Shown here in pieces: positions 1-8,618 of a stretch of DNA of 64,000 nucleotides (the stretch's first letter is position 1; each line of letters opens with the position of its first letter). The notes under the pieces were generated by a model. It worked only from the letters and a program-made list of their open reading frames with translations, did no database searches and was not told the origin of the DNA. Origin of the DNA: Gracilimonas sp964505215 (GTDB taxonomy: Bacteria; Bacteroidota; Rhodothermia; Balneolales; Balneolaceae); contig CAZDGU010000001.1 in NCBI GenBank assembly GCA_964505215.1, forward strand, positions 124,001-188,000. Reading direction: 5' to 3'. A program made the translations under genes and the position numbers.

Positions 1-552
1 CTAACACATCAATCACCTGCTCAGGATACACGCCAAAATAGTCCATCACTCCTTCGCGATCTATAATATCAAAGCCGCCATTTTTGTTGTCCGGCTTCAT
101 CATGTGGATGTGATCGTGCACCAGCTGCATAAAATCTTTGTCGGGCGTTACCATCATCACGTCCACATCGTCGGCATTGGCGCCGTTGGCAATGGTTCCA
201 ATAATATCGTCAGCTTCGTAGCCATCCTGTTCTAAATTCTGAATTCCCCAGGCTTCCACCATTTCCTTAATAAGCGGAATGCCAATTTTTAATTCCTCCG
301 GCTGCGGGGGACGATTGGCTTTGTAATCTTCATCTTTTTTGTGGCGGAACGTAGGTGCGTGCGTATCCCAAACAACAGCTATATGGGTAGGTTCATTTTC
401 TTCAAGCATTTTAGCCAGCGTGTTGGCAAAACCCAGCACCGGTCCGGTTGGGATGCCTTCCGAGTTTTTTAAACGACTGTTTATAAAAGCAAAATGTGCA
501 CGATAAGCCAGCGCCATACCGTCCAGTAAATAAAGGAGTTTTTTAGACATGA
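1..552 (-). CDS. polA: DNA polymerase I, N-terminal part (partial)
   Basis: The first 184 codons of a minus-strand gene run off the left edge of the window. The translation begins MSKKLLYLLDGMALAYRAHF and contains the YEADDIIGT and TPDKDFMQL motifs of the 5'-3' exonuclease (FEN/PIN-like) domain at the N-terminus of bacterial DNA polymerase I. These acidic residues bind the catalytic metals in the family. The protein removes RNA primers and fills gaps during replication and excision repair. The proofreading and polymerase domains are outside the window, so completeness cannot be judged. The start is the ATG at 550-552, the only sensible one before the motif region. It is divergent from the adenosine deaminase gene across a 147-base gap in which I see no clear promoter. 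Confidence 0.93.
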
Positions 553-699
553 AATTGGTTAAGTTTAAATCTTCAAAAAGACTTTGCAAAGCCGTTTTAT
601 GTAATTGCTTCCGGTTTTACAAAGCCTTTTTTATTGTTGATGGAAACTAATTTATTTTGTTCCGAATTACGAATGTACTTTATCAAATAAGCCGTTTTT

Positions 700-1692
700 A
701 TGAATATTAATTCCTTCCCAAAAGTTGAATTACACGTGCACCTCGACTGCTCCCTAAGTTATGAGGTAGTTAAGCAGTTAAGCCCCGGCACTACCCCTCA
801 AGAATATGAGCAAAATTATATAGCTCCCGAAAATTGTAACAGCTTAGAAGAATATCTGGCTCGTACCGAAGCTCCTCTCGCCATCATGCAAACCAAAGAG
901 CAGCTGGAAGCGGTAACCTACGATTTTTTTGAACAGCTTAAAGCCGATAATGTCATTTATGCCGAACTTCGCCTGGCTCCCCTTCAGCATACCGAGCAGG
1001 GACTGACGCCGGAGCAGGTTGTACAGATTACGCAAGATGCCACAGCTGCCGCCAGCAAAAAAACAGGCATTGAAGCCGGGGTGATTTTATGCACGCTTCG
1101 CCATTATACCGAAGAACAAAGCCTGCAAACCGTAAAGCTGGTAGAGCAGTTTAAAGGAACCAACGTGGTGGGATTTGATATTGCCGCCGACGAACTGCAA
1201 CCCATCGATAATCACATTAAAGCGTTTGAATATGCGCGGGAGCATAGCATTCCCTGTACGGCCCATGCCGGAGAAGCACGGGGAGCTGAAAGCGTGCGCG
1301 AAGTGTTGCAAAATCTCCAACCGCTGCGTATTGGTCACGGGGTGAGGAGTATTGAAGACAAAGAGTTGATGAATCAGCTAAGAGATCAGCACATTCATCT
1401 GGAAATTTGCCCTACCAGTAACGTACAAACCGGAATTTATGATTCTGTAGCTCAGCATGATGTCAACACTATTTATGAAAATGGAAATTCGTTGAGCATA
1501 AATACCGACGGCCGGGCTATTTCTAACGTTAGCCTGAATGAGGAATACGAGAAGCTAAGCAAGTATTTTAACTGGCAAGCCAAGCAGTTATTAAAAGTAA
1601 ACCAATATGCCATTGATGCTGCCTTTACGGATAATGAAACCAAACAAAGGCTGCATAAAAAGCTGAAGGAAGGGTTTGCAGCGGTGGGTTGA
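700..1692 (+). CDS. add: Adenosine deaminase
   Basis: A 330-aa cytosolic metal-dependent amidohydrolase that deaminates adenosine or deoxyadenosine to inosine in purine salvage. Family landmarks are in order: HVHLD with the zinc ligands His12 and His14, TAHAGE with ligand His189 and catalytic Glu192, HGV with His213, CPTSNVQTG, and SINTDG with Asp270. In the classical enzyme the last motif has two adjacent aspartates; here the second position is Gly271, followed by Arg. As I recall, Gram-positive-type deaminases have a related NTDxR form, so this looks like a subfamily trait rather than damage. The length is normal. The ATG at 700 lies directly before the strand carrying the HxH motif, so no other start is needed. 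It stands alone, divergent from polA. Confidence 0.9.
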   Translation: MNINSFPKVELHVHLDCSLSYEVVKQLSPGTTPQEYEQNYIAPENCNSLEEYLARTEAPLAIMQTKEQLEAVTYDFFEQLKADNVIYAELRLAPLQHTEQGLTPEQVVQITQDATAAASKKTGIEAGVILCTLRHYTEEQSLQTVKLVEQFKGTNVVGFDIAADELQPIDNHIKAFEYAREHSIPCTAHAGEARGAESVREVLQNLQPLRIGHGVRSIEDKELMNQLRDQHIHLEICPTSNVQTGIYDSVAQHDVNTIYENGNSLSINTDGRAISNVSLNEEYEKLSKYFNWQAKQLLKVNQYAIDAAFTDNETKQRLHKKLKEGFAAVG

Positions 1693-1744
1693 TTTCTTAA
1701 AGCTGGTTAGTACAAATCCAGTAATTAATGTCCAAATCCTAAAT

Positions 1745-1865
1745 AAATCGTCCATCACAAATCGGTCGCTCGGTCTTCCGAAAATCACTTCATACTCAAG
1801 AATAAAAGCTCGATTCCACCATTCCGACCTCCTCTGACTCCTCCTTCTCAAGGAGGAGAACTCGC
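1745..1865 (-). repeat. Intergenic repeat R4, copy a
   Basis: It is a reverse-complement match of the segment at 12541-12665. Both contain the block AAATCGGTCGCTCGGTC (in one or other orientation), a CCACCATT(T)CGACCTCCTC block and an internal CTCCTTCTCAAGGAGGAG hairpin. A shorter third copy lies at 26797-26850. All three are intergenic. Confidence 0.7.
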
Positions 1866-1974
1866 TGATATGCATTTGTGTTTATTAGGTTTAAACAGTT
1901 AATTATCACTTTATTGTTGTTTACGCTGCTTCTAATTCTGCAATCCCAGCTCAAAAGGAAAATATTACCAGAGT

Positions 1975-2161
1975 GTGCGTTGATAAGATCAGCTGCTGAA
2001 TTCCCGAGATTGCTTCGGCGGTTGATATGGCAGGCGTAGTTTTACAAAGCAGCGCCTCGCAAAGGATTCTTCTGCGAGGAGTATTTTTCTTTGGGCTGCA
2101 AAGCCAAAGAATGCACGACGCGGCAGTCTCGTGAATATGTTCGGGATGTTGAAAAGCGCCT
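1975..2161 (+). repeat. Intergenic multi-stem repeat R1, copy A
   Basis: The unit contains three nested or adjacent stems. The outer pair is CGAGATTGC (2005-2013) with GCAGTCTCG (2123-2131). The first hairpin is CCTCGCA (2055-2061) with TGCGAGG (2073-2079). The second is TTCTTTGG (2087-2094) with CCAAAGAA (2104-2111). Five further full or truncated copies are in the window. No protein is encoded that I can recognise. Confidence 0.8.
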
Positions 2162-2286
2162 GAGCATAAAGTTATAGAAAATAGTTTTGACGTTAGTAAG
2201 AAGCTTTTCAAATTGGACTACAGTAGATGCCAAAACTATCGATCTCGGCTATGCAGTAAAAACCAATCCAAAATCCCACAAAGTCG

Positions 2287-2335
2287 TCTCCTTCCTTGGC
2301 GCGCTTGCGCGTTAGGGAAGGAACAAGGATGGGTC
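2287..2335 (+). repeat. Short GC-palindromic repeat R5, copy a
   Basis: The segment has a GCGCGCTTGCGCG core flanked by CTTCCTT and AAGGAAC, ending GGATGGGTCC. The reverse complement recurs at 26452-26505. It folds as a simple hairpin (TCCTTCCTTggc / gggAAGGAA). Confidence 0.6.
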
Positions 2336-2446
2336 CGCGTGGCAAGGACTGAACTGTTTAACCAACCCATATACAAATCCATATACATTTGTATTTTTAA
2401 CAAAATCCCGTTCACAATGCCTGCCGAAAGTTAGAAACAAGAAAAA

Positions 2447-2815
2447 CTAACTATCTTTTTCTTGAGCATGATATAATGCTTCAAGATCAGAGAAAGTAAG
2501 CCCAAGCTGCTGCATGTCTTTTATTAATGCAGGCAGCTTGTTTTCAATCAATTCCCGGCGTTTTATGTCTTTCACTTTTTTAAAAGCATCTTCTGTAACA
2601 AAATATCCAACACCTCTTTTATTATAGAGGATTTCCTTCTCCTGAAGTTCTTGAAAAGCCCTGAGAGCTGTATTTGGATTTACTTCCATCAATACAGCCA
2701 CCTCTCGAACGGACGGAACCCGTTCTTGAACCAACCACTCCCGATTCAAAATCTGACTATAAAAGTAGCCGATAATCTGTTTATAAATAGGTTTGTTCTC
2801 TGTGAAGTTCATCAT
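2447..2815 (-). CDS. GntR-family (YtrA-like) transcriptional regulator
   Basis: A 122-aa DNA-binding repressor with an N-terminal GntR winged helix (residues about 8-75; PIYKQI, then VPSVREVAVLMEVNPNTALR). It has only a short helical tail of about 45 residues instead of a large effector domain. That short form is the YtrA subfamily, which usually controls an adjacent ABC transporter. It is the last gene of a three-gene minus-strand operon; its ATG overlaps the permease stop codon (ATGA), so translation is probably coupled. The perfect palindrome at 4396-4421, upstream of the operon, is its likely operator, implying autoregulation (inference). A second ATG follows immediately after the first; which one is used is not decidable. 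Confidence 0.88.
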   Translation of the reverse strand: MMNFTENKPIYKQIIGYFYSQILNREWLVQERVPSVREVAVLMEVNPNTALRAFQELQEKEILYNKRGVGYFVTEDAFKKVKDIKRRELIENKLPALIKDMQQLGLTFSDLEALYHAQEKDS

Positions 2816-3534
2816 GCTATCTGTCGGTTTTTAAGTCTCAGGTAGGTAAAGCTTAAAAAAGAAGCTGAGATAATTACCGTAAATATTGCACTGACCGCCG
2901 AACTTGAAATCAACCATCCTGTTCCTCTTGATGAGAAAAATAAACTAAGACTTGGAAATACGGCCTTCAACCCAATAAATAACAATGAAGTGCCTAAGGC
3001 TACCACAATCATTGCAATCAGCGTAGATAGAAAGTTATTGGCCTTAAAATAGGCAGCTCCAAATAAAAATATCGACTGCGTAATGGTATAAATGTAGAAG
3101 TCGGATAAGCCGGTCATAGTTGACGCAGAACTAACATCCTCACCAACCATCAGGCTTAAGATATATATGGCCAAAACTCCCACTGCTGTATAAGCTACGT
3201 ACGACACCAGCCATGCGGCTGTAAGCTTTTCTAAGGTGGATGCGGGCAGCGTTAAAAACTGAGTAGCCGAGCTTGGTGCATTCAGTTCATTAAACATAGT
3301 GCTGCTAAACGCATATCCGCCGTAGGTTACAAGTACCGTGAAGATGGAAAACATAAACGGCCCAAATAATTGATGACTCTGCGGAAAGAATGTCAGCATA
3401 AGTTTGGTAATCAATAAAAGCCCAATTACCGTTGCCAAGCCTCCGTAAATCATTCTTTTCTTAATAGCTACATATCTGAGAATCAAATGCGCTACTTGCT
3501 GTGTGAATGAAGCTTGTCTTGTGATCGTATTCAT
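2812..3534 (-). CDS. ABC-2 type transporter permease
   Basis: A 240-aa integral inner-membrane protein with about six hydrophobic helices and short loops. It has no signal peptide and no enzyme motif. It sits between an ABC ATPase gene and a YtrA-like regulator with 4-base overlaps on both sides, the usual arrangement for a small ABC-2 exporter whose permease pairs with that ATPase. The substrate cannot be told from the sequence; YtrA-linked systems are often associated with cell-envelope or antimicrobial stress. The permease reading frame is intact although the ATPase gene is frameshifted, so either the damage is recent or it is a sequencing error. Confidence 0.75.
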   Translation of the reverse strand: MNTITRQASFTQQVAHLILRYVAIKKRMIYGGLATVIGLLLITKLMLTFFPQSHQLFGPFMFSIFTVLVTYGGYAFSSTMFNELNAPSSATQFLTLPASTLEKLTAAWLVSYVAYTAVGVLAIYILSLMVGEDVSSASTMTGLSDFYIYTITQSIFLFGAAYFKANNFLSTLIAMIVVALGTSLLFIGLKAVFPSLSLFFSSRGTGWLISSSAVSAIFTVIISASFLSFTYLRLKNRQIA

Positions 3535-4372
3535 GCTGTTACTCCTTCAAGTTGTGAGTTAAATTGTTCCGTTTTTTGGATGATTCCATTGAACAGCAGC
3601 TCCAAGTCTAACTCTGAGCTTTCGTTATTTGTGGCAGGCAATATGGCGTGCATACCACCCAGAGCTTCTTCGCCATAGAGATATTCATCGGATGAGTCGG
3701 CCGCTATTTTTTTGAAAGAAAAGCTGCGGGTAATTTGGTCTACGCTTTGATTAAAAACGATGGTGCCATCTTTCAGAACAATCACATGGTCCAGCATCAT
3801 GCCTAAATCTCTCACCTGATGGGTTGAAATCAATATGCACCGTTCATCCACGTCCAAAGAGGCTATCACTTTGCGAAACTGGCTTTTTGATGGAATATCC
3901 AAGCCGTTGGTAGGTTCATCCAAAAACAAAACGCTTGCCTTGCTTGCAATCGAAAAGGCAATCATAAACTTCTTGCGCTGTCCAAATGAAAGCTCAGGGA
4001 GCTTTTTAGTGGCATCCACTTCAAACTTAGAAAGGATTTCATGTAGTAATGATTCATCAAAATTTGGGTAAAACGGCCGGTGAATTTTCACGTAGGCCTC
4101 CCCCGTTAATTTTGGCAACTCAAACTGCTCGGGAACGATAAATAAATCACTTAAAACCCTTGGCGCGCGATCACGAACCTCTTGCTTATTAAGCAAGCAC
4201 GACCCGGAAGCCGGAAATAACATACCGGTGGCAAGATTGAGCAGCGTTGTTTTACCCGCTCCATTCAGCCCAGGAGGCCATATACTCCGCCCTTTTTTAA
4301 TTCAAGATTAAGATTTGAAAGCAAAGGCTTCCCCTTCTTATACGCAAAAGATACATTTTGAATGGAAATCAT
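3531..4372 (-). pseudogene. ABC transporter ATP-binding protein, frameshifted in Walker A
   Basis: Reading from the ATG at 4370-4372 gives MISIQNVSFAYKKG..., which ends after 35 residues (...KGGVYGLLG) at a TGA at 4265-4267. Shifting by one base restores NGAGKTTLLNL, completing the Walker A motif, and the protein then continues without a break to 3531. The rest has a Q-loop region, the signature LSFGQRKK, Walker B VLFLDEPTNGLD and the H-loop STHQ. One base is therefore missing between positions 4268 and 4267, right inside Walker A. An internal ATG at 4223 would give a 230-aa product without the nucleotide-binding P-loop, which could not work as an ATPase. It overlaps the permease by 4 bases. 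Alternatives are a sequencing error, a recent mutation or programmed frameshifting; I see no obvious slippery run at the site. Confidence 0.85.
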
Positions 4373-4693
4373 AACATCAAGTATTTAATTACAATTACTG
4401 TATTAGTATAGTAATACAGTATAACAATTCAAATTGATATTTATGGAGGTATTTATCTGGCTTTGCTGCTCAACTTCGGGTTGAAGCGATCTATATCTGA
4501 CATTCCCTTAAATAGGCACAAAAAAGTGACCATATTTTCTTGCAAACTTATTACTCCAGTAGGCAGATTTTTAGAATTAAACTCACTAAAGGCCTTACAT
4601 TAAACTCTTTTAATAAAACCCTGTTTAATCTGATATATACTTAATAATTGATACTTTTTGTCGATAAATCATAGAAGGTTCTGAAGCTGTTAT
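4373..4693. other. Divergent intergenic region with an operator and a candidate promoter
   Basis: These 321 bases separate the minus-strand ABC operon from the first plus-strand T9SS cargo gene. They hold the palindromic operator at 4396-4421 and a TACTTTTTG motif at 4652-4660, 34 bases before the ATG at 4694. That motif resembles the Bacteroidota -7 element (TAnnTTTG) with one extra T. I see no convincing -33 TTG at the right distance. Nothing else is evident. Confidence 0.4.
4396..4421. promoter_or_regulatory. Palindromic operator of the GntR/ABC operon
   Basis: TACTGTATTA and TAATACAGTA form a perfect 10-bp inverted repeat with a 6-base spacer, ending 24 bases upstream of the ABC operon's ATG at 4372. 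GntR/YtrA-type regulators bind inverted repeats of this size, and the operon encodes such a regulator, so autoregulation is likely. The palindrome is seen directly; its function is inferred. Confidence 0.6.
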
Positions 4694-7600
4694 ATGAATA
4701 AAATCCGCGCATATATTTATTTTGTATTGTTGCCCCTTTGTGTGTTAGCCGGAGGTAACGCAGCTGTTTATGCGCAAACTACTACTTGGACCGGCAGCGT
4801 TAGCGCAGACTGGAACGTGGCAGGTAACTGGGATAATGGCGTTCCCGGTTCAAATTACACGGCTGTTATAACCAATCAGACTAACAAACCTATTCTTAAT
4901 ACTGCCACTACTGTAAAAAATATTCAGCTGGGAAGCTATTACCCCGGTGCAGGCATTACTTATCTTACAATAATAACCGGTGGCTCTCTGACTATTACCA
5001 ATCAGCTCAAGTTTGATGGTAACGGAGGTTCTTTGCACATAGATGGCGGTACGGTAAATCATACAGGCACGTCGGTTAGCTGGGGTACCAACGTAAATCG
5101 GTATATTGAAATGACCAGCGGCAGCTTTACCACCAACGCCAATATTGGGATTACAGGAGGGAATAACAGCACCCAACCCGGCATTTCAGTAGGCAGTGGA
5201 ACCGCGACGTTTAATGGGGATTTAACAGTAAATAGTTCCAGTAAATGGTTTGATGCAGGCTCAGGAACCGTTACCGTAGCCGGAAATCTTGAGGTTGGCA
5301 GCGGCAGTAAGTTTGAATTGGATACGGCCGACTTGACCGTATCGGACACCACAACTATTAATGGCACGTTTTATGGAGATGACGGAACCGCTACTTTTGA
5401 AGGAGCTACGGAAATAAGAAGTGGCGGAGTTCTAAACTTAGACACCGGGACTCTGACTTTTGATGCCCCATTAGATGTTAAAAATAATGGAACCGCTAAT
5501 TTGGGTTCAGGCACGGTAAACATTAATGCGAATGTATTAGTTAAAAGCTCGGGCTATTTTAATGTAGAAGATGCTACCGTAAATATAAACGGAGATGCCG
5601 ACTTTTCGAGTAATGGGAACCTCTCTGTAGATTCGGGAACCATTAACGTGGGCGGAGATGCCTCTATAAGTAGCGGCGGTTCTATGTCGCTGGGTAGCGG
5701 AGACTTAAACCTTGAGGGTGATTTAACGGTCACCAACGGTAGTAGCTTTAATGCCGATTCAAGTACGGTTACCTTTAGTGGAGATAGTACCCAAACGATT
5801 AATACCGACGGCAATGATCTTACTTTTAATGATGTAGTGGTAGGATCGGGAACCACCCTGCAAACGGATGGAGATTCGGAAAACACCATAATTATTGAGG
5901 GCAATTTAACGGTAGATGAAGGCGGAAATGTTGTTGTTGAAGGTGATGATAAAATAGACATTCAAGGTGAAACGCAGGGAGACGGTGCAGGTAATGTGGA
6001 AAGTCCTACTCCTTATGCCGTTACAGCCATAGCTACTGATTTAAACACCGTTCTTATCACCTTCAACAAGGGAATGAAGGAACCGGCTGCTGAAAACACT
6101 TCTAATTATTCCATTGTGAGATTTAGCAACAGCGCGTCGGTCAGCGTTAATAGCGCTACATTGAATACCGGGGGCGACAGTACGAAAGTAACCTTATCTG
6201 TCTCCACTATTCTTGAAGATGTGGAATATGAAATCACGATGAATAATCTTGAAAGTAATGATGGAGCCGAGCTTTCAACCAATCACAGAAAGCGATTTAT
6301 TAAAGCCGGCCCTGCTAAGTTTTACAGCATCAAGTCGGGAGATTGGGCAACAGCTGGCAGCTGGTCTAAAACGGGACATGCCGGCAGCCCAAGCACATCC
6401 GATCATCCCGGAAATACCAATAACGCCACTGTTTATGTAGGTGATGGCGATGTTATCACTATTTCAACTACAGAAAGCATTGTCAATCAAACAGCTGTTG
6501 AAGTAAAATCAGCCTCTACCCTGCGCGTGGGTTCGGGAGGAACATTAACCACGGGACTGAAAACCATAACCGGAAGCGGTACGTTTGAAGTAACCACCGG
6601 CACTTTAGAAATGGGGTCTCCAAATGGCATTACGTCTTCCGGGTCAACGGGTAACATTCAAACCACAACGCGTACTTTTGGCACCGCCGGAAGCTATACC
6701 TATAACGGAAATACTGCCCAAAATACTGGGAACGGTTTGCCGGCCACCGTACAAAATTTGAACATCTCAAATACAGCAGGCGTAACGCTAAGCGGAAATA
6801 ACGTTAAAGTGAATGGGACGCTGTATTTAACAAATGGAATATTTGTTATCGGCTCGGGAAAAAATCTGATTGCGAATACCAAGTCTATTGGTTCAGGAAA
6901 GCTTAAAGCAGAACGCACAATTAGCGGCTCCAAAGGGTGGCGATTGCTTTCAAGTCCCATTCAAACCAATTATGATGATTTACTGGATGGAACCGTGACT
7001 CAAGGCTATCCTGGCGCATATTATAGCACGGGTTCCAATCCCGGAGATACGCTGCAGCCTAACGTTTTGTTTTATGATGAAACGCATCCCGGCACCGATA
7101 ATCAACGCTGGCGGGCACCGGCTAATGCAACATCTGCTATTCCTGCCGGACAAGGCTTGTTTACTTATTTTTTTGGTGATATTGACGCTGACCCAAACTA
7201 CAATGACGTAGCTCCCCTCCCACTTACTATTTCGGCAGAAGGCCAGGAGCATGAGGGGCCCGTTAATTTAGGCGTAACCTACACCACCACGGCCGATTCG
7301 GGCTGGAACTTGGTTGGAAATCCCTTTGCCGCTACTATTGACTGGGATGCAGCTCACTGGACCAAAACGAATATGGATCAAACCATTTATATATGGGACT
7401 ACAGCACCAATCAGTTTTTGACATGGAACGGTACCACCGGAGATTTAGGAAGCGGATTAATTGCCCCTTTCCAAGGTTTTTGGGTGAAGGCAAATGGCCC
7501 CTCGCCGGTGCTAATTGTAGAAGAAAATGCCAAAACCACGGGCAGCACTTTTGTTGGTAAAACCGAGTCTGGAAAGTGGAATGATGTACCCACCTTTACT

Positions 7601-8374
7601 CTTTCGGTGGTTGATGAGCAGCGGAATGAAGTAACTACTCACTTCATGTTTTCGAAATCGGCCAGCCGTGCTAAAGATCCGTTGGATGCGTATCGGCTCA
7701 ACCCTTTTTCGGGTATTACCGATTATGTGGAGCTGTCTTCTATCTCTGAACAGGGCGAAAAGTTAGCCATCAATCACCTTCCGCGGCGTTTTGGAGTTCC
7801 TGTAGAAATTCCGTTAAATATTGAAGTATTTAAAAGCGGATACTCCGCAACCAGAAATATGTATTTGAAATTATCCCAAATTAAAGACATCCCGGAAGGT
7901 TGGACCATCACTCTTTTAGATAAAAAAGAAAACAAAGAAATAAATTTACAAAATCAGCCCACCTATATATTTAAACATCAGGGGCAAAAAAATAAAGCAG
8001 TGCCAAATATTGAGGCCGTATCTCGGCCTAAAATGCAAAGCAAGGTAACTAAGAAAAACACTCGATTTTCGATCCGGATTGAACCCGGTGAAGATGCCCG
8101 GGAATTACCCAAAACATTTAAATTAGAACAGAACTATCCCAATCCCTTTAACCCTTCAACCCGTATAACATTCAGCCTGCCGCTCAAAAATCATGTTCAG
8201 CTTACCGTTTATGATGTTTTGGGAAGAAAAGTAAGCACTATTGTGAATGAGACGCTTCCGGCCGGCACGCACACTTTTAGTTGGGATGCCACACAGCTTT
8301 CCAGCGGAATATATCTGTACCGCCTGACAACACCGGAAAGCACACAATCTAAAATGATGACGCTGATTAAGTAA
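4694..8374 (+). CDS. Large secreted repeat protein with T9SS sorting tail (cargo 1)
   Basis: A 1226-aa protein with a signal peptide (residues 1-28, ending VYAQ). Residues about 30-430 are short repeats rich in Gly, Ser, Thr and Asn (pattern GSGTVNI...GDLTV) that look like a right-handed beta-helix. An Ig-like domain of the SbsA/Big_5 kind follows (about 440-538), then a second repeat-rich segment (about 542-735). A conserved module at about 746-956 (WRLLSSP ... SGWNLVGNPFA ... PFQGFWVKAN) is shared with the next two proteins. The last 80 residues are a type A T9SS sorting domain with NYPNPFNP, VYDVLGRKV and SGIYLYRL. By family it crosses the inner membrane by Sec and the outer membrane by T9SS, ending surface-bound or released. 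No enzyme motif was seen; adhesion or matrix building is a guess. Confidence 0.85.
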   Translation: MNKIRAYIYFVLLPLCVLAGGNAAVYAQTTTWTGSVSADWNVAGNWDNGVPGSNYTAVITNQTNKPILNTATTVKNIQLGSYYPGAGITYLTIITGGSLTITNQLKFDGNGGSLHIDGGTVNHTGTSVSWGTNVNRYIEMTSGSFTTNANIGITGGNNSTQPGISVGSGTATFNGDLTVNSSSKWFDAGSGTVTVAGNLEVGSGSKFELDTADLTVSDTTTINGTFYGDDGTATFEGATEIRSGGVLNLDTGTLTFDAPLDVKNNGTANLGSGTVNINANVLVKSSGYFNVEDATVNINGDADFSSNGNLSVDSGTINVGGDASISSGGSMSLGSGDLNLEGDLTVTNGSSFNADSSTVTFSGDSTQTINTDGNDLTFNDVVVGSGTTLQTDGDSENTIIIEGNLTVDEGGNVVVEGDDKIDIQGETQGDGAGNVESPTPYAVTAIATDLNTVLITFNKGMKEPAAENTSNYSIVRFSNSASVSVNSATLNTGGDSTKVTLSVSTILEDVEYEITMNNLESNDGAELSTNHRKRFIKAGPAKFYSIKSGDWATAGSWSKTGHAGSPSTSDHPGNTNNATVYVGDGDVITISTTESIVNQTAVEVKSASTLRVGSGGTLTTGLKTITGSGTFEVTTGTLEMGSPNGITSSGSTGNIQTTTRTFGTAGSYTYNGNTAQNTGNGLPATVQNLNISNTAGVTLSGNNVKVNGTLYLTNGIFVIGSGKNLIANTKSIGSGKLKAERTISGSKGWRLLSSPIQTNYDDLLDGTVTQGYPGAYYSTGSNPGDTLQPNVLFYDETHPGTDNQRWRAPANATSAIPAGQGLFTYFFGDIDADPNYNDVAPLPLTISAEGQEHEGPVNLGVTYTTTADSGWNLVGNPFAATIDWDAAHWTKTNMDQTIYIWDYSTNQFLTWNGTTGDLGSGLIAPFQGFWVKANGPSPVLIVEENAKTTGSTFVGKTESGKWNDVPTFTLSVVDEQRNEVTTHFMFSKSASRAKDPLDAYRLNPFSGITDYVELSSISEQGEKLAINHLPRRFGVPVEIPLNIEVFKSGYSATRNMYLKLSQIKDIPEGWTITLLDKKENKEINLQNQPTYIFKHQGQKNKAVPNIEAVSRPKMQSKVTKKNTRFSIRIEPGEDARELPKTFKLEQNYPNPFNPSTRITFSLPLKNHVQLTVYDVLGRKVSTIVNETLPAGTHTFSWDATQLSSGIYLYRLTTPESTQSKMMTLIK

Positions 8375-8618
8375 CCGACACTTTTTCCATTTGGGACAGC
8401 CTGTGAGAAAACTCAACACTTGAGGAAGAAATCTTAAATTTATAGAGAAAATTAACTCTTAAATAAAATCCTTTCTAAAAGTGCAGTCACAAAATTAGGG
8501 GAATCAGACAAATGGAGCCACATCATTAACAGAAACTAACTGTATCAGCGCCTTTAATTCCTTATTTTTGTGTCAATAAATTCAGAGAATCTAACAGACG
8601 TTGAGAAGTTGTAGCTAA

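Larger units (their letters stand above)
1693..2446. other. Intergenic region filled with repeat modules
   Basis: No gene is supported in these 754 bases. The region holds three repeat copies that recur elsewhere in the window: R4 (1745-1865), R1 (1975-2161) and R5 (2287-2335). Short open frames here lie on the repeats and have no recognisable protein features. The flanking genes (add on plus, GntR on minus) converge on it. Confidence 0.7.

Noticed and set aside
5059..5961. Antisense reading frames opposite the T9SS cargo genes
   Set aside because: They lie on the reverse strand of repeat-rich genes with strong codon bias, and their products are low-complexity without motif or signal peptide.
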